From DSNY01 sp964539745 (GTDB lineage: Bacteria; Pseudomonadota; Gammaproteobacteria; Burkholderiales; Burkholderiaceae_F): DNA of 9,355 nt. The stretch spans positions 1-9,355 of the forward strand of contig CAZIJU010000126.1 in assembly GCA_964539745.1 (NCBI GenBank). Reading direction: 5' to 3'. The notes beneath the pieces were generated by a model. That model was not told where the DNA came from and ran no database searches. It saw nothing but the letters and a program-made list of their open reading frames with translations. Made by a program: the position numbers and the translations under genes. Below are positions 1-6,374 of the stretch, in pieces (positions within the stretch are counted from its first letter, which is position 1; each line of letters starts with the position of its first letter).

Positions 1-391
1 TCTTCACCGGCAGCAGCATCCGGCTCTTGATCTCGATCAGCATCGCCGCCATCAACAGGTACTCGGCGGCCAGCTCGAGGTTGCGGCTGCGGATCTGCTC
101 GACGTAGGCGAGGTACTGCGCGGTCAGCGCCGCCATCGGGATGTCGAGCACGTTGAAGTTCTGCCTGCGGATCAGGTACAGCAGCAGGTCGAGCGGCCCC
201 TCGAACGCCTCGAGGAAGACTTCGAGCGCATCGGGCGGGATGTACAGGTCCTCGGGCAGCTTGAACAGCGGCTCGCCGTACAGCCGCGCCAGCGCCACGC
301 CGTCGACCACGTCCGGCGTCGAGTCGTCGGCCACGAGCGCGGCAGTGGCGGCGAGTTCGACGGAATCGGCCGGGTGCGCCGCGCCGCTCAT
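1..391 (-). CDS. scpA: Segregation and condensation protein A (ScpA), N-terminal part, cut by the window edge
   Basis: ScpA is the kleisin subunit of the bacterial SMC-ScpAB condensin complex, which organises the chromosome for segregation. About 130 codons are visible, from an ATG at 391 to the left edge with no stop. After a variable leader of about 45 residues comes the family's conserved N-terminal region, which binds the SMC neck: EAFEGPLDLLLYLIRRQN, then a helix ending DIPMAALTAQYLAYVEQI, then AAEYLLMAAMLIEIKSRMLLP. These are hallmark ScpA sequences. The start codon forms an ATGA overlap with the stop of the upstream DUF3460 gene, so the two are probably translationally coupled. The C-terminal winged-helix region lies outside the window. 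The family call is firm. The exact start is supported by the overlap, though the leader is not conserved. Confidence 0.95.
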   Translation of the reverse strand, partial: MSGAAHPADSVELAATAALVADDSTPDVVDGVALARLYGEPLFKLPEDLYIPPDALEVFLEAFEGPLDLLLYLIRRQNFNVLDIPMAALTAQYLAYVEQIRSRNLELAAEYLLMAAMLIEIKSRMLLPVK

Positions 392-582
392 CGTTTGATC
401 TTCGGCTGGTACACGTACGGCGGCTGCGGCACGCGCGATTCCTGCCAGCGGCGCAGTTCGTCGAAGTCGAGCTGCTTGTCCCACCAGATCGCGCGCCCCT
501 CGCGCTGTTTGCGCTCGAGGTCCGGGATCTTCTGCTTCAGCTCGCGGATGAACTTGGTGATGTCGGACTCGTATTGCGCCAC
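388..582 (-). CDS. DUF3460 family small protein
   Basis: This is a 64-residue soluble protein that I recognise as DUF3460, a family of unknown function found mainly in betaproteobacteria next to scpA. It begins MAQYESDITKFIRELKQK, followed by a charged stretch with EGRAIWWDK and a proline- and tyrosine-rich tail. It has no membrane segment, signal peptide or cysteine. The start is a GTG at 582. An in-frame TGA lies five codons upstream with no ATG between, so GTG is the best choice although no strong ribosome-binding site precedes it. The stop overlaps the scpA start (ATGA), suggesting co-translation with scpA. A role linked to chromosome condensation is only a guess from position. Confidence 0.85.
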   Translation of the reverse strand: MAQYESDITKFIRELKQKIPDLERKQREGRAIWWDKQLDFDELRRWQESRVPQPPYVYQPKIKR

Positions 583-605
583 GGCGGGGTTTCGTCAATA
601 AACCG

Positions 606-627
606 GCGCCGACGAGGCTGTCGGCGC
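606..627 (-). terminator. Possible intrinsic terminator downstream of the ACT gene
   Basis: A perfect 8-bp stem (GCGCCGAC at 606-613 and GTCGGCGC at 620-627) encloses a 6-nt loop. Read on the minus strand it is followed by CGGTTTATTG, a short and imperfect T-rich tail. It lies about 100 nt past the ACT gene stop and just before DUF3460, so it could end the ACT transcript. The weak tail, and its closeness to the DUF3460 start, mean it could equally be a leader hairpin. Confidence 0.35.
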
Positions 628-665
628 GCCGGGCGGGATTGTAGCGGGCGCGTCGAGCTGGCCTT

Positions 666-724
666 CGCCGGCGCGCGGTCGCCAACGCCGGCGCCGGGCA
701 GACGACGCCGGCGCAGACGCCGGC
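666..724. repeat. Short GC-rich repeat with 20-nt period
   Basis: The sequence CGCCGGCGC occurs at 666-674, 686-694 and 706-714, exactly 20 nt apart, and a partial copy (CGCCGG) starts at 718. Each unit contains the palindrome CGCCGGCG; the other bases of each period differ. It lies directly downstream of the ACT gene stop. It may be chance in GC-rich DNA, remnants of a tandem repeat, or a set of spaced protein sites. No function can be read from it. Confidence 0.4.
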
Positions 725-1147
725 TCAGGCGTTGCCAAGAATCGCGATGGCGCGCTCGGCATCGGCCAGCGAGTCCAAACCGACGTAGGCGACGAACTGT
801 GCGCCGATCACCGCCGCAGCGAATCCGTGCAGATTGATGCCGGCATCGGCAAGCCGCTGCGCGATCTCGGCGGCGATACCGGGCCTGTCGCGGCCCAGGA
901 CGCGAACCGAATGCAGCTTCTGGGTGACGTTGAAGCCGATCATCGCCGCCGCGCGTATCTCGCGGTCGGTCTGCAGTGGCGTGACGAACACGACACCCGT
1001 TCCAGGCGCTTCCGGTGCGCGTCGCGCGATGATGAACTGAAGGTCCGCCCCGGCATCGCGCAAGGCAGCCAATGCATCGGCAAGTCCGCCGGGTCTGTCG
1101 GGGATGGGTGCGGCCCAGACGTCCGCACGTTCGACGATAAGATCCAT
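725..1147 (-). CDS. Tandem ACT-domain protein
   Basis: This is a 140-residue soluble protein made of two ACT domains and nothing else. The first spans about residues 3-60 with the typical DRPGG turn at 17-21. The second spans about residues 79-138 with GRDRPGI at 85-91 and the helix that follows. ACT domains bind small ligands, usually amino acids, at domain interfaces. A stand-alone pair suggests a sensor or regulator rather than an enzyme. The ATG at 1147 is preceded by a good ribosome-binding site, GGGAGG (1154-1159), at 6 nt. It lies 83 nt downstream of hyfI on the same strand, so read-through from the operon is possible, but the gap and its own ribosome site suggest a separate unit. The ligand and partner are unknown. 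Confidence 0.85.
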   Translation of the reverse strand: MDLIVERADVWAAPIPDRPGGLADALAALRDAGADLQFIIARRAPEAPGTGVVFVTPLQTDREIRAAAMIGFNVTQKLHSVRVLGRDRPGIAAEIAQRLADAGINLHGFAAAVIGAQFVAYVGLDSLADAERAIAILGNA

Positions 1148-1230
1148 GACAAGCCTCCCTGCTGTGTCGCTGGGAGTCTCAATCTACGCCCGGCCGCCGG
1201 CGCCCGCAAAGGCGCGTTTTGCGCTGCGGA

Positions 1231-1752
1231 TTACGTGCGTTGCGTCGGACGTTGGACGGCCGTCAGGATGCCGCGCAGGATCTCCAGCGGCGGCGGCGGA
1301 CAGCCCGGCACCGCGACGTCGACCGGAACGACGTTGGCCACGCGGCCGCACGAGGCGTAGCTCTCGCCGAAGATGCCGCCGGTGCAGCCGCAGTCGCCCA
1401 CCGCCACCACGAGCTTCGGCTCGGGCGTGGCTTCGTACGCGCGCTGCAGCGCGATCTTCATGTTGCGCGCGACTGGCCCGGTCACCAGCAGCATGTCGGC
1501 ATGGCGCGGGCTGGCGACGAACCTGACGCCGCGGCCCTCGAGGTTGTAGTAGGGGTTGTTCAGCGCGTGAATCTCGAGCTCGCAGCCGTTGCATGAGCCC
1601 GCGTCGACCTGCCGGATCGCGAGCGCGCGGCCGAGCAGTCGAAGGATTTCGCCTTGGATGCGTTCGCCCTCGGCGCGCCACGCGTCGTTGACCGCCGGTG
1701 CAGGCTCGGTGCAGATGCCGGTTTTCAGAACCTGCTTCGTCAGAAACAGCAT
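1231..1752 (-). CDS. hyfI: Hydrogenase-4 small-subunit-like protein (NuoB/HyfI family, [4Fe-4S])
   Basis: This 173-residue protein is the NuoB-like electron-transfer subunit of a complex I-related membrane enzyme. It carries one [4Fe-4S] cluster at the membrane-arm junction, equivalent to cluster N2 of complex I or the proximal cluster of group 4 hydrogenases. All four expected ligands are present: C54 and C57 in SCNGCE, C121 in GDCG, and C151 in PGCPPPP. The CxxC spacing of the first pair is hydrogenase-like rather than the adjacent CC of true NuoB. The family signature GxCxGGIFG follows C121. The ATG at 1752 overlaps the hyfG stop by one base (TGATG) and has AGGA 6 nt upstream. It is the last gene of the operon. 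With an intact cluster but a large subunit lacking Ni-Fe ligands, it probably passes electrons to or from something other than hydrogen. Confidence 0.93.
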   Translation of the reverse strand: MLFLTKQVLKTGICTEPAPAVNDAWRAEGERIQGEILRLLGRALAIRQVDAGSCNGCELEIHALNNPYYNLEGRGVRFVASPRHADMLLVTGPVARNMKIALQRAYEATPEPKLVVAVGDCGCTGGIFGESYASCGRVANVVPVDVAVPGCPPPPLEILRGILTAVQRPTQRT

Positions 1753-3299
1753 CAGAGATCCTGGCCCGAGTAACTGAGGTTGAACGATTTGTTGATCAGC
1801 GGAAAGTCCGGAACGATGTTGCCGATGACCGCGTGCTCGAGCAGCGGCCAGTTCTGCCACGACGGATCGTGGCAGTGGCAACGCCGCAGCCGGCCCTGCG
1901 CGTCCGTCTCGACCGCGACCAGCACGTCGCCGCGCCAGCCCTCGATCCAGCCGAGGCCGAAGGACCCCGGACCGGCGCGCGGCAACTCCAGTCTGGCCGC
2001 GCCGGCCGGCATGCGGTCGACGATCGCTGCGATCAGCCGCAGCGACTCGAACACCTCGTCGAAGCGCACGGCGACGCGCGCGGCGACGTCGCCCGTCCTC
2101 GCGCGCGCCACCGCCACGCCGAGCCGGTCGTACGGCGCGCAGGGCAGATCGACGCGCAGGTCGCGCGCGATGCCGCTGGCGCGCGCGGCCAGACCGCACA
2201 GTCCGAGCTGCAGCGCCAGCTCGCGCGTGACGATGCCGGTGGTCTGGAATCGGTCCTGCAATCCCGCGTGCTCGTCGTAAATCGAACGCAGCACGCGCAC
2301 CTCGCGTTCGATGTCCTCGCATTGCCGGCGCAGGCGCGCGAGCGCGGCCGCGTCCGGGTCGACCGCGACACCGCCGGGCACGATGCGATCCATCATCAGC
2401 CGATGGCCGAACACCTCGCCGTTGGCGCGCAGCCATTGCTCGCGCAGACGCGAGAACTGCGCAAGCCCGAAGGCGAGCGCAGCGTCGTTGCCGAGCGCGC
2501 CGAGATCGCCCAGGTGATTGGCCACGCGCTCGCGCTCCAGCAGCAAGGCCCGCAGCCACAGCGCGCGCTCGGGCACCGCGCAGCCGGTGGCGGCCTCGGC
2601 CGCCATCGCGTAGGCCCACGCGTAGGCCACCGTGGAGTCGCCGCTGACGCGCCCGGCGAGGCGATGACCCTCGGCGAGCGGCATGCCTTCGAAGCGCTTT
2701 TCGATGCCCTTGTGCACGTAGCCGAGTCGCTGCTCCAGGCGCAGGACTTTTTCACCGACGATCGAGAAGCGGAAGTGCCCCGGTTCGATGATGCCGGCGT
2801 GGATCGGCCCGACCGGAATCTCGTGCACGCCGTCGCCGGCCACCGTCACGAACGGATAGCCGTCCTGCGCGATCTCGAAGCTTCGCGCGCCGTCGCTGTC
2901 ACGCCGCAGCGGAAAGAAGTCCTGCGGCCATGCGCCGTGCCGCAGCCAGGGGCGCGCGTCGTCGGCGCCGTCGGCGCGCACACCGAGCAGGTCGAATACC
3001 GCGCGCTGCATCCGCGTCGCCGCGGGAAAGTGCTTCGATACGTCGGGGTATTCGGGCGCGTCGGCCGCAAGCGGCAGCCGAACGCAGGCCAGCGCGTCGG
3101 CCGCCGCGTACGCGGCGTGGACGACGAATCCTTCGCCGAGATCGCGTCGGTCCGATCCCCACAGCGCGACGAGGCGGTCGCCGGCGCGCGCGAAAGCCTG
3201 CGCCGCGGCCGACCACTGCCCTTGGCTCGCCGTGCCCAGCGCGGCCGCAATCGCGCCGGGCAGCGGGCGCAGGGCAAGCGGCGCTTCGGCGATACGCAT
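1752..3299 (-). CDS. hyfG: Hydrogenase-4 large-subunit-like protein (fused NuoC/NuoD) lacking Ni-Fe ligands
   Basis: This 515-residue protein resembles the catalytic subunits HycE/HyfG. A NuoC-like part (about residues 1-150, ending near WPQDFFPLRRD) is fused to a NuoD-like part that opens with the conserved VGPIHAGIIEPGHFRF (163-178). In real group 4 hydrogenases an RxCGxC motif and a C-terminal DPCxxC motif hold the Ni-Fe centre. Here the first reads RVSGDS (217-222), with serines at both cysteine positions, and the second reads DPSWQN (478-483), with Ser and Asn. The rest of the fold is well kept, so this is a cysteine-free relative as in Ehr complexes, not a damaged gene. It should pair with HyfI. 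The start at 3299 has GGAGG (3307-3311) 7 nt upstream, and the gene lies 3 nt after hyfF. The substrate is unknown; hydrogen turnover is unlikely. Confidence 0.93.
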   Translation of the reverse strand: MRIAEAPLALRPLPGAIAAALGTASQGQWSAAAQAFARAGDRLVALWGSDRRDLGEGFVVHAAYAAADALACVRLPLAADAPEYPDVSKHFPAATRMQRAVFDLLGVRADGADDARPWLRHGAWPQDFFPLRRDSDGARSFEIAQDGYPFVTVAGDGVHEIPVGPIHAGIIEPGHFRFSIVGEKVLRLEQRLGYVHKGIEKRFEGMPLAEGHRLAGRVSGDSTVAYAWAYAMAAEAATGCAVPERALWLRALLLERERVANHLGDLGALGNDAALAFGLAQFSRLREQWLRANGEVFGHRLMMDRIVPGGVAVDPDAAALARLRRQCEDIEREVRVLRSIYDEHAGLQDRFQTTGIVTRELALQLGLCGLAARASGIARDLRVDLPCAPYDRLGVAVARARTGDVAARVAVRFDEVFESLRLIAAIVDRMPAGAARLELPRAGPGSFGLGWIEGWRGDVLVAVETDAQGRLRRCHCHDPSWQNWPLLEHAVIGNIVPDFPLINKSFNLSYSGQDL

Positions 3300-3302
3300 C
3301 GC

Positions 3303-4760
3303 TCAACCTCCGGCGACCAGGCGCGCGGCCTGCTCGTACCAGTCCTGCAGGTACGGCGGCACGTACAGTCCCAGCAGCAGCGCCAGCGCCAAATGCACGA
3401 AGACGGGGACCAGCGCGGGCGGATGCGCGAGCGGCTTGACCGTCGTCTCGCCAAACACCATCGGCTGCACCCGGGCCAGCACCGCGGCGAACGCCACCCC
3501 GAGCGCCAGCAGCAGCAGGGGTGTGGTCCACGGATAATCGCGCATCGCGGTGGTCAGAATCAGGAACTCGCTCGCAAACACGCCGAACGGCGGCATGCCC
3601 AGGATCGCCAGCGTGCCGATCATCAGCCCCCAGCCGACCGTCGGGCTGACGCGGACCAGACCCCGGATGTCGTCCATCAGCTGCGTTCCGGCTTTCTGCG
3701 CGGCGTGGCCGACCGCGAAGAAGATCGCGGATTTCACCAGCGAGTGCACCGTCATGTGCAGCAACCCGGCAAAACTCGCGATCGGGCCGCCCATGCCGAA
3801 CGCGAACGTCATCAGCCCCATGTGTTCGATCGACGAGTACGCGAACATGCGCTTGACGTCGCGCTGGCGCGAAAGGAAAAACGCTGCCAGCACCAGCGAC
3901 AGCAGGCCGAAGCCCATCATCAGGTCGCCCGCGAAGCGGCTCGCCAGGGCGCCATCGGCGAGCACCTTGCAGCGCAGGACGGCGTACAGCGCCACGTTCA
4001 GCAGCAGGCCCGACAGCACCGCCGAGATCGGCGTCGGGCCTTCGGCGTGCGCATCCGGCAGCCAGTTGTGCAGCGGCGCAAGTCCCACCTTGGTGCCGTA
4101 GCCGACCAGCAGGAAGACAAAGGCGAGCGCGACGACCGTCGGCTCCAGTTGCGCCTTCACCGCATCGAGATTCGTCCACAGCAGTCCGCCGCCTTCGGCG
4201 CCGATCACGCGCTCGGCGGCCAGATACAGCAGGATCGTTCCGAACAGCGCCTGCGCGATGCCGACGCCGCACAGGATGAAGTACTTCCATGCGGCCTCGA
4301 GGCTCGCCGGCGTGCGATACACCGCGACCAGCAGCACGGTGGCGAGCGTGGCCGCCTCCAGCGCCACCCACAGCAGCCCCATGTTGTTGGTGGTCAGCGC
4401 CAGCAGCATCGTGAAGCTGAAGAGCTGGTACATGCTGTGATACAGGCGCATGCGCGGTGGCGTCATCTTGCCGTGGTCGCGCTCGACGCGCATGTACGGG
4501 CGCGAGAACAGTGTGGTCGTAAACGCGACGAAGGCGGTCAGCGTCACCAGGAACACGTTCAGCGGGTCAACGAAGAACTGCCCGTGCAGCACGACGATCG
4601 GTCCGCCGGCGATGATTTGCGCGGTCAGCGCCGCGGCGGCGACGAAGGTGGCCAGGCTGAAGACGACGTTGACTTCGGGCGCGTGCTCGCGGTGGCCGAT
4701 CGCCCCGAGCACGGCAGCGCCGACGAGCGGAATGGCCAGCAGCGCGAGCAACGCTTCCAT
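3303..4760 (-). CDS. hyfF: Hydrogenase-4 subunit F-like antiporter-type membrane protein
   Basis: This 485-residue polytopic membrane protein of the NuoL/M/N and Mrp antiporter family is expected to move protons or sodium ions in the membrane arm. About 13-14 hydrophobic segments are visible. Likely key residues are a membrane glutamate (E135, in WVALEAATL), a lysine at K224 in GTKVGLAPLHNWLPDAH, with its histidine and the following GPTPISAVLSG, and K343 in HSLVKSAIFF. These correspond to the ion-path glutamate and lysines of NuoL-type subunits. Length and motifs fit HyfF rather than HyfB or NuoL. The ATG at 4760 follows GAGGAG (4767-4772) by 6 nt and lies 3 nt after the hyfE stop. No frame disruption is seen. 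Confidence 0.93.
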   Translation of the reverse strand: MEALLALLAIPLVGAAVLGAIGHREHAPEVNVVFSLATFVAAAALTAQIIAGGPIVVLHGQFFVDPLNVFLVTLTAFVAFTTTLFSRPYMRVERDHGKMTPPRMRLYHSMYQLFSFTMLLALTTNNMGLLWVALEAATLATVLLVAVYRTPASLEAAWKYFILCGVGIAQALFGTILLYLAAERVIGAEGGGLLWTNLDAVKAQLEPTVVALAFVFLLVGYGTKVGLAPLHNWLPDAHAEGPTPISAVLSGLLLNVALYAVLRCKVLADGALASRFAGDLMMGFGLLSLVLAAFFLSRQRDVKRMFAYSSIEHMGLMTFAFGMGGPIASFAGLLHMTVHSLVKSAIFFAVGHAAQKAGTQLMDDIRGLVRVSPTVGWGLMIGTLAILGMPPFGVFASEFLILTTAMRDYPWTTPLLLLALGVAFAAVLARVQPMVFGETTVKPLAHPPALVPVFVHLALALLLGLYVPPYLQDWYEQAARLVAGG

Positions 4761-4763
4761 CGG

Positions 4764-5423
4764 TCACTCCTCTTTCAGCTTCTCCAGATGCCGGATGTCG
4801 AGGCTGTCGAACTGCTCGCGGATCTGGAACATGAACACGCCGAGGATGATCATTCCGACCAGCACGTCGAGCGCGATGCCGAGCTCGACGACCATCGGCA
4901 TGCCGTAGGTGGCGCTGGTGGCGGCGAAGAAAAGCGCGTTTTCCATCGCCAGGAAGCCGATCACCTGCGGGATCGCCTTGCGCCGCGTGATCATCATCAA
5001 GAAGGAGAGCAGCACGCAGGCGAGCGCGATACCGAGCGTGCCGCGCGCCACCGACGCGGACAAGCCGGAGATCGGCAGTGCCAGGTTGAAAGCGAAGATG
5101 ACGAGCACGATGCCCACCAGCATCGTCGTCGGAATGTTGATCAGCGTCTCGACGTCCCAGCGCACGTCGAGCCGTTCGATCATCCGGTGCAGCAGCCACG
5201 GCATCGCGAGCACCTTGAGCACGAAGGTCAGCGCAGCCGAGTAATACAGGTGCGGCTGATCGGTGAAGTACGCCATCACCGTGGTCGATGCGGTGAGCGT
5301 CGCTCCCTGCAGCGTGAACAGATGGATCAGCGACAGCACGCGCCGCTGCGCGAGCAGTCCGAACGACAGCAGCAGCAGCACCGCCGCGAACAGGTTGATC
5401 AGTTGGTTGACCAGCGCCGGCAT
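4764..5423 (-). CDS. hyfE: Hydrogenase-4 component E-like membrane protein
   Basis: This 219-residue membrane protein has about six or seven hydrophobic helices and a short charged tail (HLEKLKEE). It matches HyfE, the subunit whose C-terminal half resembles NuoK and MrpC. Recognisable stretches are LSLIHLFTLQGATL (about 30-43), YSAALTFVLKVLAMPWLLHRM and IGFLAMENALFFAATSATYGMP. Membrane glutamates such as the one in LAMENALF and the one in PMVVELGIALD are the usual proton-path residues of NuoK-like proteins. The gene starts 3 nt after hyfC and ends 3 nt before hyfF. The sequence before its ATG is G-rich (GGGGGCG) rather than a clear ribosome site, so translation may depend on coupling with hyfC. 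Confidence 0.92.
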   Translation of the reverse strand: MPALVNQLINLFAAVLLLLSFGLLAQRRVLSLIHLFTLQGATLTASTTVMAYFTDQPHLYYSAALTFVLKVLAMPWLLHRMIERLDVRWDVETLINIPTTMLVGIVLVIFAFNLALPISGLSASVARGTLGIALACVLLSFLMMITRRKAIPQVIGFLAMENALFFAATSATYGMPMVVELGIALDVLVGMIILGVFMFQIREQFDSLDIRHLEKLKEE

Positions 5424-5426
5424 CGG

Positions 5427-6374
5427 CTACGCCCCCAGCAGAAAGTGCACGAGGATGCCGATCACCGCCAGCAGGAACGCGCCGGCCAGAAACTCGGGCA
5501 CGCGGAAGATCCGCATCTTGGCCGACAGCGTTTCGATCAACGCCAGCGCCGCGCCGCCGATGGCGAGCTTGCCGGCCAGCACCGGCGCCGCCAGCAGTAT
5601 GCCGGCGAGGTCGCGTTCCTGCGCGATGCCCCAGGGAAAGAAGATCGCCAGCCCGATGCACGAATAGGCGAAAAGCTTCAGGCTCGCCGCCCACTCCACC
5701 AGCGCGAGGTGACGGCCCGAGTACTCGAGGATCATCGCCTCGTGGATCATCGTCAGTTCGAGGTGCGTGGCGGGATTGTCGACGGGAACGCGCGCGTTCT
5801 CCGCCAGCGACACCATCGTGAAGGCCACGCCGGCGAACGCGAGGCTCGGATAGATCGCGAACTCCTGATTGGCGATCGTCTCCACGATGGCGGCGAGCGA
5901 AGTCGACTGCGTGATGAACGCCGCCGTGAACAGCACCATCAGCAGCGCCGGCTCGGCGAGGAAGCCGACCAGCATTTCGCGCCGCGCACCCAGCGTGCCG
6001 AACGCCGTGCCGATGTCCATCGCCGCCAGCGACATGAACACGCGCGCCAGCGCGAACAGCCCGACCAGCGCGATCGCATCCGCCGCCGGCGCCAGCGGCA
6101 GGTCGGTCGACAGGCTGGGCACGATGCCGCAGGCGAGCACCATCGCGCCGAACACGATGTACGGCGCGCCGCGAAACAGCGCGGTCGCCTGTTCGGCGAC
6201 GACCGATTCCTTCCAGAACAGCTTGTGCAGCGTGCGGTACGGCAGCAGCAGCGGCGGCGCGCTCTTGTTCTGCAGCCAGGCGCGGCACTGATTGACCCAG
6301 CCGGTGAGTAGCGGCGCGCCGAGCACGGCGAGCGCCACGGCGACCAATTGGGCGATGAAGCTCTCGGCCGTCAT
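5427..6374 (-). CDS. hyfC: NuoH/HyfC-like membrane subunit
   Basis: This 315-residue membrane protein belongs to the complex I subunit 1 family (NuoH, HycD, HyfC). In complex I this subunit anchors the soluble arm to the membrane arm and lines the quinone cavity. About eight hydrophobic segments are visible. Family sequences include the N-terminal loop PYRTLHKLFWKE, the FGTLGARREMLVGFLAEPAL stretch, and the conserved NARVPVDNPATHLELTMIHE followed by LEYSGRHLALVEWA. The acidic loop residues are intact. The start at 6374 overlaps the hyfB stop (ATGA), indicating translational coupling. Nothing suggests truncation. Whether a quinone binds here cannot be told from sequence. Confidence 0.92.
   Translation of the reverse strand: MTAESFIAQLVAVALAVLGAPLLTGWVNQCRAWLQNKSAPPLLLPYRTLHKLFWKESVVAEQATALFRGAPYIVFGAMVLACGIVPSLSTDLPLAPAADAIALVGLFALARVFMSLAAMDIGTAFGTLGARREMLVGFLAEPALLMVLFTAAFITQSTSLAAIVETIANQEFAIYPSLAFAGVAFTMVSLAENARVPVDNPATHLELTMIHEAMILEYSGRHLALVEWAASLKLFAYSCIGLAIFFPWGIAQERDLAGILLAAPVLAGKLAIGGAALALIETLSAKMRIFRVPEFLAGAFLLAVIGILVHFLLGA

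Noticed and set aside
585..600. TTGACG on the minus strand as a -35 box for the DUF3460-scpA genes
   Set aside because: A matching -10 box would fall inside the DUF3460 coding sequence with a poor match (AATACG), after the start codon.
1212..1224. GCGC hairpin after hyfI as an operon terminator
   Set aside because: The stem is only 4 bp and the tail on the minus strand has just three T residues, too weak to call.
1231..2619. Longer hyfI frame beginning at 2619
   Set aside because: The extra residues are antisense-like Arg/Ala-rich sequence in another frame of hyfG; the NuoB-like protein begins at the ATG at 1752.
1698..6311. A 1537-codon open frame on the plus strand, opposite the hydrogenase-4-like genes
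   Set aside because: It is rich in Arg, Gln, His and Asp with no recognisable domain, and runs antisense through several well-identified membrane genes. Long antisense frames are expected in such GC-rich coding DNA.
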